Of a stretch of DNA of 6,530 nucleotides, positions 1 to 6,297 are shown piece after piece. Where the stretch lies: positions 1-6,530 of the forward strand of contig WGAH01000389.1 of NCBI GenBank assembly GCA_015489145.1. The letters are read 5' to 3'. Source of the DNA: Deltaproteobacteria bacterium. Its GTDB lineage: Bacteria > Myxococcota_A > UBA796 > UBA2385. The position numbers and the translations under genes were made by a program. Positions within the stretch are counted from its first letter, which is position 1. Each line of letters begins with the position of its first letter. The notes below the pieces were generated by a model, which was not told the DNA's origin, did no database searches, and saw only the letters and a program-made list of their open reading frames with translations.

Positions 1-7
1 CCCTCCT
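1..7 (-). promoter_or_regulatory. Candidate ribosome binding site for a next leftward gene
   Basis: Read on the minus strand, the bases after the protease stop codon end in GAGGAGGG at the window edge, a good Shine-Dalgarno match. It lies about 15 bases downstream of the TGA stop. This suggests that a third gene of the leftward operon starts just outside the window. The start codon itself cannot be seen, so this is inference from one motif. Confidence 0.3.
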
Positions 8-22
8 CGACGAGCCGCCGGG

Positions 23-1807
23 TCAGGGGGTGTAGCGGACGAAGGCAACCGGGTCTTCCGTGTCGTAGCGGACCTCGATGGCGTCGCGGGTGACGAAGCG
101 CACGGTCGCGCGGCCCTGGCTGCCGTCGGCGAAGGTGATCAGGCCGACGAGGGTGGCGCCTTCCGTCCACAGCACCCGCCATCCGCCCGTCACGGGCTCG
201 CCGTTGAGCTGGATGGTGATGGCGCTCCGGTCGAAACGGATGGCGTAGCGGGCGCGCTCGGCGGAGCTGGTACCGGGGAGATCGGGCACCCAGCTCCCGA
301 GCAGGAGCGCGGCGCTGGCCTCGGGCGGGTCGGGATCGGCATCCAGGCGCGCGGCCTCGAGATCGTCCAGCAAGCTCCCCCGGGCGGGCGGGGCCAGCTT
401 CGCCCAGGACCGGCTCGCCTCGTCGAAGAACCAGAGCGCGCCGCCCTCCGTCAGCGCCAGCAGCCCGCGCGGCGTCGCGTAGATCGCGCGGTTGTCGGTG
501 TTGGTGTCGAGGGTCTGCCCCTCCATGAGGTCCCGGATCGTTCCGTCGGTCATCAGCCCGTAGACGTGTTCCTGGTGGCAGGCGACCTGCCGCAGCCCGC
601 GCGCCAGGGCCTCGCCGTCGTTGGCGAGCTGGACGCCGTCGTGGATCCAGAGCCCGTCGCCGGCCCGCAGCAGGGCCACGCCGGCGCAGGCCACCACCTC
701 CTCGACGCCGGTGAGCGCGAGGTCCCGCCAGCCCTCGCCGTCGAGGCGCACCAGCGAGCCGTCGGTGAGCAGCGCCCAGACCGTGCCGTCGGACGCCGCC
801 ACCTGGGCGACGTCGCCGGTTCGGAGGCGCTTCCAGCCCGGCTCGGCCTCGGGCCAGTACCACAGGTCGTGCGAGCCGGCCTGCACGGCGAAGAGGATGC
901 CGGTCACGTCGTCGACGGCGATGTCCACGTCGTCGTGGGCGTGGAGGTCCACCCACTCCCGCTCGTCGCGGAGCAGCGCGATGTGCCCGTCGGCGAACAG
1001 CACCGCCGCGTCGCCGCCGGGGCCCACCGCCACCTCGCGCACCTGGGCCTCCTGGAAGGGGCGGGCGATCTCGGTGCGGATGACGCGGGTCTCGGGCTGC
1101 GCCTCGGGCTGGGCCCGGGCCTCGGCCAGGCCGGTCTCGACCCGGGTGGCGAAGTCGACGAGGTAGCCCGCCACCCAGTCCGAGGGGATCGCGAGCTTGG
1201 TCGTCGCGTCGGCCTGGAGGAAGGCCGTGTTCACGCCGACCACCCGCCCCTGCTCGTCGACGAGCGGCCCGCCGCTATTGCCGAGCTGCATGTTGGCGTT
1301 GTGCTCGATGACGCGCACGTTTCCCGCGGCGTCGAGGTGCAGCGCCGTCACCGAGCCCGGTCGCAGCGACACCGGCGGGTCGGCCGAGGCGCCGCCGAAG
1401 CTGCGAACCGAGCCGAGCGGGAAGCCGACGGCCACCACCGGAAGCGTCTCGTAGACCTCGGAGGTCGGCGCGAGCTCGAGGCTCCTGCCGGGCGGAATCT
1501 CGATGAAGATCAGGGCGAGGTCGATGTCCTCGTTCGCGTCCACCACCGTGCCGACCACCGTGGTGGAGGCGCGGGTGCCGCTGTCGAGGACCACCTGCAC
1601 GGCGCGGCCGGCGGCGCCGGCGACGTGGGCGTTGGTGACCACGATGGCGTCGGCGACGATGAACCCCGAGCCCTCGCCCTCGGCGGTGCGGATCAGCACC
1701 GTGCCGCGCTTGACCCGCTCGACCACCTCGGGGGTGAGCGCCCGGGCCGGGCCGGCGCAGCACAGCAGCGCCAACCCGAGGAGCACCCACCGGAACCACC
1801 GGACCAT
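23..1807 (-). CDS. Secreted trypsin-like serine protease with tectonin-like beta-propeller
   Basis: A 594-residue exported endopeptidase, probably periplasmic or extracellular. Residues 1-23 form a signal peptide (Arg3 and Arg6, hydrophobic 8-17, likely cut after ARA at 23); there is no proper lipobox. Residues 27-222 are a trypsin-like domain of the HtrA/Trypsin_2 type with a full triad: His61 (TNAHV), Asp96 (DIDLAL) and Ser178 (GNSGGPL), followed by a substrate-side loop LAIPSDW near 205-211. No PDZ domain follows, unlike DegP. After a Pro/Gln/Glu linker (231-241), residues 253-471 hold about six units of 33-40 residues; several follow a VWALLTDGSLVR pattern ending in W-x-x-L (W285, W325, W360, W468), as in tectonin propellers. 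Residues 500-594 look like a small beta-barrel (GSW at 504-506), possibly lipocalin-like. An in-frame TAA four codons upstream fixes this ATG as the first possible start; no strong Shine-Dalgarno precedes it. It probably shares a transcript with the lipoprotein gene 56 bp upstream. The protease call is firm; the propeller and C-terminal folds are inferred. Confidence 0.9.
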   Translation of the reverse strand: MVRWFRWVLLGLALLCCAGPARALTPEVVERVKRGTVLIRTAEGEGSGFIVADAIVVTNAHVAGAAGRAVQVVLDSGTRASTTVVGTVVDANEDIDLALIFIEIPPGRSLELAPTSEVYETLPVVAVGFPLGSVRSFGGASADPPVSLRPGSVTALHLDAAGNVRVIEHNANMQLGNSGGPLVDEQGRVVGVNTAFLQADATTKLAIPSDWVAGYLVDFATRVETGLAEARAQPEAQPETRVIRTEIARPFQEAQVREVAVGPGGDAAVLFADGHIALLRDEREWVDLHAHDDVDIAVDDVTGILFAVQAGSHDLWYWPEAEPGWKRLRTGDVAQVAASDGTVWALLTDGSLVRLDGEGWRDLALTGVEEVVACAGVALLRAGDGLWIHDGVQLANDGEALARGLRQVACHQEHVYGLMTDGTIRDLMEGQTLDTNTDNRAIYATPRGLLALTEGGALWFFDEASRSWAKLAPPARGSLLDDLEAARLDADPDPPEASAALLLGSWVPDLPGTSSAERARYAIRFDRSAITIQLNGEPVTGGWRVLWTEGATLVGLITFADGSQGRATVRFVTRDAIEVRYDTEDPVAFVRYTP

Positions 1808-1863
1808 GCCCCCATCTTAGCAGGGGTTCCGCCGCTTGGGGCAGGGGGGAGCCGGTTTTTCGG

Positions 1864-2973
1864 CTACTCCTCCTCCCAGGGGTCCTTGGGCGGCGGGTTG
1901 CCGTGCTCGTCGAGTTCCTCGCCGGCCAGGCGCCGCTCGAAGACGTCGCGGCGGTCGGGGCGGTGGAGGTCGTAGACGTAGCGGGCGTGGGTGAGGCCCT
2001 CGGCCTTCAGCCCGACGACGGCGACCATCTTCCAGCGGCCGTCCACCCACTGCACGGCGAAGCTGCGGTCGCGCCCGTCGCGCTTGCGCTTCATCATGAC
2101 GTGGTACATCGTCGGGTCCTTGCGGTCCCGCACGATGCGGCCGATGTCCTCGGGCTTGCGGATCGTGTACTCCATCCAGGGCAGGCCGTCCTGGGGCCGC
2201 TGCTCGCCCTTGAAGCTCTGGCCGAGGGCGACGAACTCGCCCACCGAGCAGGTGCCGACCCGGTCCTTTTCGAAGAGGTTGTAGCAGATGCTGAGATCGC
2301 GCACCTTTTCGAAGTCGAGGGTGTAGAAGGCGTCGTCGAGCTGCTTTTCGAGGGCGATGACCTGGTCGCGGGTCGGGGGCTTCGGCGGCTTGTCGGTGGG
2401 ACGGGCCCGGGGGGTGCGGTCCTCGCCGCCGGGCAGGGGGCTCGGGCAGGCGCCCTGGCGGAGGCTGATGTCGCCCTCGATGCTGGTGTTGCCGTCCTGG
2501 TCGACGAGGAGCTGCACCACCGGCTCGCGGATCGCCGCGTCGAGGCACTGGAACCAGGGGCTCGGCGAGCCCATCGTCACCTTGGCGGGCACCTTGTAGC
2601 GGTCGCCGGCCCACTCGATGCCGGCGAGGTCCACGTCGATGCCCGGGTCGCTGCCGAGGTAGATGCAGTAGCCCGAGGGGGTCGACGCCGTGATCCAGCG
2701 CTGGGCCTGGTAGGTGGGCGAGATGCGCTTGCCCACCGAGGTGGGCCGGCTGGCCGGGTCGTCGTTGAAGGCGAGGTCGTGCTCCTCGAGGCAGGCATCC
2801 TCGAAGTAGGGCGCCTCGAACCACACCGCCTTGCCGCGGATCTCGATGCCGGTGCGGCCGCTCGGGTTCGCCTCGGCGAAGGCCTCCTCGACCTTCTTCT
2901 TCGCCTCCTCGGGCTTGAGCGGCGGGCCGCAGGCGACGAGGGCGAGGGCGGCGAGCAGGGCGCGGCGCGGCAT
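1864..2973 (-). CDS. Unrecognised lipoprotein with six cysteines and a possible NTF2-like C-terminal domain
   Basis: I do not recognise this 369-residue family. The N-terminus is a clear lipoprotein signal: two arginines, a hydrophobic run and lipobox LVAC with Cys15. Gly16 after the Cys gives no inner-membrane retention signal, so the outer membrane is likely. A charged helix (about 21-36) leads into a first domain (about 40-177) with cysteines at 61, 103, 143 and 176, enough for two disulfides. A Pro/Arg/Lys linker (178-201) follows. The second domain (202-333) starts with a helix containing DDAFYTLDFEKVRDL and ends in strands with VQWVDGRWKMVAV (308-320), a pattern common in NTF2-like folds; Cys230 and Cys242 could form a third disulfide. 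The tail (350-369) is acidic and Pro-rich. The start is supported by GGAGGA four bases upstream. It is the first gene of the leftward pair with the protease, so it could be a partner or substrate of it, but no catalytic motif is visible. Confidence 0.85.
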   Translation of the reverse strand: MPRRALLAALALVACGPPLKPEEAKKKVEEAFAEANPSGRTGIEIRGKAVWFEAPYFEDACLEEHDLAFNDDPASRPTSVGKRISPTYQAQRWITASTPSGYCIYLGSDPGIDVDLAGIEWAGDRYKVPAKVTMGSPSPWFQCLDAAIREPVVQLLVDQDGNTSIEGDISLRQGACPSPLPGGEDRTPRARPTDKPPKPPTRDQVIALEKQLDDAFYTLDFEKVRDLSICYNLFEKDRVGTCSVGEFVALGQSFKGEQRPQDGLPWMEYTIRKPEDIGRIVRDRKDPTMYHVMMKRKRDGRDRSFAVQWVDGRWKMVAVVGLKAEGLTHARYVYDLHRPDRRDVFERRLAGEELDEHGNPPPKDPWEEE

Positions 2974-2977
2974 GGCT

Positions 2978-2983
2978 TCCTCC
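2978..2983 (-). promoter_or_regulatory. Ribosome binding site of the lipoprotein gene
   Basis: GGAGGA on the minus strand, four bases before the ATG at 2973. It is a strong Shine-Dalgarno match and supports that start, which also places the lipobox at the expected distance. Confidence 0.7.
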
Positions 2984-2998
2984 GGGACGCGGGCGAAC

Positions 2999-3016
2999 CC
3001 TCCTCCGGCGAGGAGG
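2999..3016. repeat. Inverted repeat with 7-bp arms in the divergent region
   Basis: CCTCCTC (2999-3005) and GAGGAGG (3010-3016) are perfect reverse complements around the tetranucleotide CGGC. It could be a hairpin in the leader of the leftward transcript or an operator. Each strand carries a Shine-Dalgarno-like GAGGAGG here, but no start codon follows at the right distance on either strand, so it is not itself a translation start. The function is unknown, and chance in GC-rich DNA is possible. Confidence 0.45.
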
Positions 3017-3020
3017 CGCA

Positions 3021-3034
3021 GACGTTAGCACGTC
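3021..3034. repeat. Inverted repeat GACGT-TAGC-ACGTC, candidate operator
   Basis: Five-base arms GACGT (3021-3025) and ACGTC (3030-3034) flank TAGC. It overlaps the possible extended -10 read on the minus strand and sits 34 bases before the rightward gene, a position that suits a regulator acting on both directions. The arms are short, so the operator reading is weak. Confidence 0.3.
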
Positions 3035-3059
3035 CGACCGGGGCGCCCCACGCCCCGCC

Positions 3060-3065
3060 GGAGGT
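3060..3065 (+). promoter_or_regulatory. Ribosome binding site of the prolyl oligopeptidase gene
   Basis: GGAGGT, three bases before the ATG at 3069. The spacing is rather short but the match is strong, and the start gives a complete lipoprotein signal. Confidence 0.65.
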
Positions 3066-3068
3066 CCG

Positions 3069-5300
3069 ATGCGTCGCTTGCGCTCCCTTCCCGCTCTCGC
3101 CCTCGCTTTCGTCGCCCTCGCCGGTTGCCCCAAGCAGGAGCCGGCCGCCTCGGCTCCGGCCGCCGCCCCGGCTCCGGCCGCCTCGGCTCCGGCCGCCGCC
3201 CCGGCGCTCCGGTACCCGGAGGCCCGCCGCGGCGACGTGGTGGACGACTACTTCGGCACCAAGGTCCCCGACCCCTACCGCTGGCTCGAGGACCCGGACA
3301 GCCCCGAGACGCGCGCCTGGATCGAGGCCGAGAACCGCCTGACGCGGAGCTTCCTCGACGCGATCCCCGAGCGCGCCGCCATTCGCGACCGCCTGACGGC
3401 GCTGTACGACCACGAGCGCTACGGCCTGCCCTTCCGGGCCGGCGACCGCTTCTTCTACCAGCACAACGACGGGCTCCAGGACCAGTCCGTGCTGCTGGTC
3501 GCCGACGGGCCCGACGCCGAGCCCCGGGTGCTCATCGACCCGAACACCTTTTCCGAGGACGGCACGGTGGCCCTGGCCGGCACCTCGCCGAGCTGGGACG
3601 GCCGCTACCTCGCCTACGGCACCAGCGACGGCGGCTCGGACTGGCACACCTGGAAGGTGCGCGACGTGGAGACCGGCGAGGACCTCGCCGACGAGATCCG
3701 CTGGACCAAGTGGGGGCGCCCGGCCTGGACCCACGACGGCGCGGGCTTCTTCTACACGCGCTACCCGGCGCCCGACAACCCGCTGGAGCAGGTCAACGAG
3801 CACCACCGCATCTACTGGCACGCCCTCGGCACCGCCCAGGACGACGACGTGCTGGTCCTCGACGTGCCCGAGCACCCGACCTGGGGCTTCGACATCGCCG
3901 TGAGCGACGACGGCCGCTGGCTGGTGATCAACCAGGGCGAGGGCACCGAGAACATGAACCGGCTGTGGGCCTGGCGCATCGACGAGGGGGCCGCCGCCCC
4001 GGGGCGCGCGCCCCTGTCGGGCGAGATGGTGCGGGTGGTGGACGACTACCGGGCGGCCTTCTGGGTGGTGGGCAACGAGGGCGACCGCTTCTGGGCCTTC
4101 TCCAACGACGGCGCCCCCAAGGGAAAGGTGGTGGCGCTCGACTTCTCCCGCCCCGAGGCCGGTCCCGTCGACGTGATCCCCGAGGGCGAGGACGCCGTCG
4201 AGCAGGTCACGATGGTGGGCGGGCGGATCTTCGTCCGCACCCTGCACGACGCCGCCAGCCGCGTCCGCGTCTACGAGAAGGACGGCGCCCTCGTCGGCGA
4301 GATCCCCCTGCCCGGCCTCGGCTCGGCCTGGGGCTTCGGCGGGCGCCCCGACGACGAGGAGACCTGGTTCGCCTACGGCGACTTCACCACGCCCACCACG
4401 ATCTACCGGGCCGACGTGCGCGACCTCTCCGTCGAGCTCTACCGCCGGCCCAAGCTCGACTTCGACCCCGACGCCTACGTCACGGAGCAGGTGTTCTACA
4501 CCTCGAAGGACGGCACCCGCATTCCCATGTTCATCGTCCACAAGAAGGGCGTGAAGCCCGACGGGAACCGGCCGGTGCTCCTCTACGGCTACGGCGGCTT
4601 CAACATCTCGATCACGCCGTGGTTCAAGGTCCGCAACCTCGTCTGGCTCGAGATGGGCGGCGTCTACGCCTCGGCCAACATCCGGGGCGGCGGCGAGTAC
4701 GGCGAGGCCTGGCACGAGGCCGGCACCCGGAAGAACAAGCAGAACGTCTTCGACGACTTCATCGCCGCCGGCGAGTACCTCGTCGACAGCGGCTGGACGA
4801 ACAGCGACCGGCTGGCGATTCACGGGGCCAGCAACGGCGGCCTGCTGATCGGCGCCTGCCTGGTGCAGCGGCCGGACCTCTGGGGGGCGGCGCTGCCGTC
4901 GGTGGGCGTGCTCGACATGCTCCGCTACCACCGCTTCACGATCGGCTGGGCCTGGGCCAGCGACTACGGGCGATCCGACAAGCCGGATATGTTCCCCTAC
5001 CTCCTCAAGTACTCGCCCTACCACAACGTGCGCGAGGGCACGGCCTACCCGCCCACCCTCATCACCACCGGCGACCACGACGACCGGGTGGTGCCGGCGC
5101 ACAGCTTCAAGTTCGCCGCCGCCCTCCAGCACGCCCAGGCCGGCCCGGACCCGATCCTGATCCGCATCGAGACCCGGGCCGGGCACGGCGCCGGCAAGTC
5201 GACCTCGATGCAGATCGACGAGTACGCCGACCAGTGGGCCTTCCTGCTGCGCGAGCTCGGCATGGGCCTGCCCGAGGGCTTCGGCGGGGCGGGGCGATGA
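3069..5300 (+). CDS. Prolyl oligopeptidase family (S9A) serine peptidase, predicted lipoprotein
   Basis: A 743-residue peptidase of the prolyl oligopeptidase family, which cleaves short peptides after proline. A lipoprotein signal ends in LAGC (Cys20), so the enzyme is probably anchored in the envelope. An Ala/Pro/Ser linker (25-47) made of two identical 11-residue units follows. The family N-terminus starts at about 48 with the typical DPYRWLED (68-75). Residues about 116-468 correspond to the seven-bladed propeller that restricts access to large substrates. The alpha/beta hydrolase domain (about 469-735) has YGYGGF (506-511), catalytic Ser588 in GASNGG, Asp671 in DHDDRVVP and His706 in AGHGAGK. 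Arg673 and Trp629 match substrate-binding residues of porcine POP (Arg643, Trp595) as I recall them. Without the leader and linker the length is normal for the family (about 700), and all key residues are present. The stop overlaps the start of the downstream SDR gene by ATGA. Proline specificity is a family inference; activity on other peptides is possible. Confidence 0.95.
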   Translation: MRRLRSLPALALAFVALAGCPKQEPAASAPAAAPAPAASAPAAAPALRYPEARRGDVVDDYFGTKVPDPYRWLEDPDSPETRAWIEAENRLTRSFLDAIPERAAIRDRLTALYDHERYGLPFRAGDRFFYQHNDGLQDQSVLLVADGPDAEPRVLIDPNTFSEDGTVALAGTSPSWDGRYLAYGTSDGGSDWHTWKVRDVETGEDLADEIRWTKWGRPAWTHDGAGFFYTRYPAPDNPLEQVNEHHRIYWHALGTAQDDDVLVLDVPEHPTWGFDIAVSDDGRWLVINQGEGTENMNRLWAWRIDEGAAAPGRAPLSGEMVRVVDDYRAAFWVVGNEGDRFWAFSNDGAPKGKVVALDFSRPEAGPVDVIPEGEDAVEQVTMVGGRIFVRTLHDAASRVRVYEKDGALVGEIPLPGLGSAWGFGGRPDDEETWFAYGDFTTPTTIYRADVRDLSVELYRRPKLDFDPDAYVTEQVFYTSKDGTRIPMFIVHKKGVKPDGNRPVLLYGYGGFNISITPWFKVRNLVWLEMGGVYASANIRGGGEYGEAWHEAGTRKNKQNVFDDFIAAGEYLVDSGWTNSDRLAIHGASNGGLLIGACLVQRPDLWGAALPSVGVLDMLRYHRFTIGWAWASDYGRSDKPDMFPYLLKYSPYHNVREGTAYPPTLITTGDHDDRVVPAHSFKFAAALQHAQAGPDPILIRIETRAGHGAGKSTSMQIDEYADQWAFLLRELGMGLPEGFGGAGR
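3141..3206 (+). repeat. 33-bp tandem duplication encoding the Ala/Pro linker
   Basis: Two adjacent 33-base units (3141-3173 and 3174-3206) differ only at the last base (T or G). Both encode the same 11 residues, PAASAPAAAPA, in frame within the peptidase gene. This is a recent-looking in-frame duplication that lengthens the spacer between the lipid anchor and the enzyme. Copy number may vary between strains. Confidence 0.9.
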
Positions 5301-6043
5301 GCGATCGCTGGCGCGACCGGGTGGCCGTCGTCACCGGGGCCTCGCGGGGCATCGGCGCGGCGGTGGCGCGGACCCTCCTCGACCGGGGCCTGCGGGTGGC
5401 GGTGGCGGCGCGCACCGAGGCGCCGCTCCTCGCCCTGCGCGAGGCCCACGGGCCCGACCGGGTGCTGCCGGTGGCCTGCGACATGCGCGACGAGGCGAGC
5501 ATCCTCGCGCTCTTTCAGGCGGTGGACGCCGCCTGGGGCGGCCTCGACGTGTTGGTGAACAACGCCGGTCTCGGCCACCGCGCGCCGCTGCTCGAGGGGC
5601 CCGTCGAGCACTGGCGGGAGATGCTCGAGGTCAACGTGCTCGGCCTCAGCATCGCCACCCGCGAGGCGGTGCGGCGCATGCGCGCCCGCGGGGACCGGGG
5701 CCACGTCGTCCACGTCTCGTCGATGTCCGCCCACCGGGTGCCGCCGGGCGGGGGCATGTACGCCGCCAGCAAGCACGCCGTGCGGGCGCTGACCGAGGCC
5801 CTGCGCCAGGAGCTCGTCGCGGCGGGCAGCGCGATCCGCGTCTCCTCGGTGAGCCCCGGCTTCGTCGAGACGGGCTTCGCCGCGCACTACCACGGCTCGG
5901 AGGCCGCCGCCCGCGAGGTCTATTCCCGCTTCCGGGTGCTCCGGCCCGAGGACGTGGCGCGGGTGGTGTGGCAGGTGCTCGACCAGCCCGAGCACGTCGC
6001 CGTCCACGACGTGCTCCTGCGCCCCCGCGAGCAGCCGACCTGA
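5297..6043 (+). CDS. Classical short-chain dehydrogenase/reductase, DHRS11-like
   Basis: A 248-residue oxidoreductase of the classical SDR family, with no signal peptide and so probably cytoplasmic. The Rossmann motif TGASRGIG is at 13-20, Asp62 contacts the adenine side, NNAG is at 88-91, and the active-site tetrad is Asn113, Ser142, Tyr155 and Lys159 (YAASK). PG is at 187-188. Arg17 and Arg39 (in AART) favour NADP(H). The start MSDRWRDR, the segment NVLGLSIATREA, the SMSAHRV stretch and the ending RPREQPT closely echo human DHRS11 and insect farnesol dehydrogenases as I remember them; that group reduces keto-steroids and other carbonyls or oxidises farnesol. The substrate here is unknown. 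The ATG overlaps the peptidase stop (ATGA), which points to translational coupling. Upstream in-frame sequence is only the shadow of the peptidase gene; the motif alignment supports this start. I am confident of the family and moderately so of the subgroup. Confidence 0.93.
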   Translation: MSDRWRDRVAVVTGASRGIGAAVARTLLDRGLRVAVAARTEAPLLALREAHGPDRVLPVACDMRDEASILALFQAVDAAWGGLDVLVNNAGLGHRAPLLEGPVEHWREMLEVNVLGLSIATREAVRRMRARGDRGHVVHVSSMSAHRVPPGGGMYAASKHAVRALTEALRQELVAAGSAIRVSSVSPGFVETGFAAHYHGSEAAAREVYSRFRVLRPEDVARVVWQVLDQPEHVAVHDVLLRPREQPT

Positions 6044-6055
6044 GCCGCGCCCCGG

Positions 6056-6075
6056 CGGCGGCCCTCGCCGGCGAG
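6056..6075 (+). terminator. GC-rich stem-loop after the SDR gene, weak terminator candidate
   Basis: CGGCG (6056-6060) pairs with CGCCG (6066-6070) around a five-base loop. An alternative self-complementary 12-mer, CTCGCCGGCGAG, lies at 6064-6075. The structure starts 13 bases after the stop codon, a suitable place for transcription to end, but no T-tract follows, so an intrinsic terminator is doubtful. Confidence 0.2.
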
Positions 6076-6142
6076 CCCCGGCGCTGGCCCGATCCGTGAG
6101 GGGTGCGGGCGCCGCCGCTCGCCGCGCGGCCGCCGGACCCGG

Positions 6143-6161
6143 GTAGACGCGGCGTCCCGCC
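6143..6161 (+). repeat. Degenerate third copy of the palindromic repeat core
   Basis: These 19 bases match the start of the repeat core at 6347-6365 in 17 positions. The two differences (A to G at 6154, T to C at 6158) fall on paired positions, so the stem GGCG-TCC-CGCC is kept. The right arm breaks off after GCC. Confidence 0.55.
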
Positions 6162-6297
6162 TGGCTTCGACGGGCTCGCCGAGGGGATGGCCGACGGAGG
6201 CGCGCTTCTCGGCGACGTCACGATTCATCCCATTTGAGGCCGGCTTCTGGGCTGGACGCGGGTCGGCCGTGGCGGTAGGCTGGGGGTGGGAGCGAGC

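Larger units (their letters stand above)
2974..3068. promoter_or_regulatory. Divergent intergenic control region
   Basis: These 95 bases separate the starts of the leftward lipoprotein gene and the rightward peptidase gene, so both promoters must lie here or inside the opposing gene. The region holds both ribosome binding sites and two short inverted repeats. On the minus strand TGCTAACGT (3022-3030) reads as a possible extended -10 (TGn then TAACGT) for the leftward operon, but the sequence 17 bases further upstream is a poor -35. I see no convincing -35/-10 pair for the rightward genes. The promoters are inferred from gene layout, not from motifs. Confidence 0.5.

Noticed and set aside
1808..1830. 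Earlier start for the protease gene
   Set aside because: An in-frame TAA four codons upstream of the ATG at 1807 blocks any extension; the nearby upstream ATG is out of frame.
1850..1865. Small hairpin AGCCG-GTTTTT-CGGCT at the lipoprotein stop codon as a terminator
   Set aside because: The stem is only five pairs, the T-run lies in the loop rather than after the stem, and the protease gene follows in the same direction without its own evident promoter.
566..1975. 469-codon plus-strand frame opposite the protease
   Set aside because: Antisense shadow with no signal, motif or ribosome binding site, while the minus-strand frame has a full catalytic triad and signal peptide.
2577..5186. 869-codon open frame on the minus strand
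   Set aside because: It lies antisense to the peptidase gene. The product is dominated by Val, Gly, Ala and Arg without motifs, as expected for shadow frames in high-GC DNA.
3125..5296. Upstream extension of the SDR frame through the peptidase gene
   Set aside because: The translated extension is low-complexity Arg/Pro/Gly, and SDR homology begins exactly at the ATG at 5297, which overlaps the peptidase stop.
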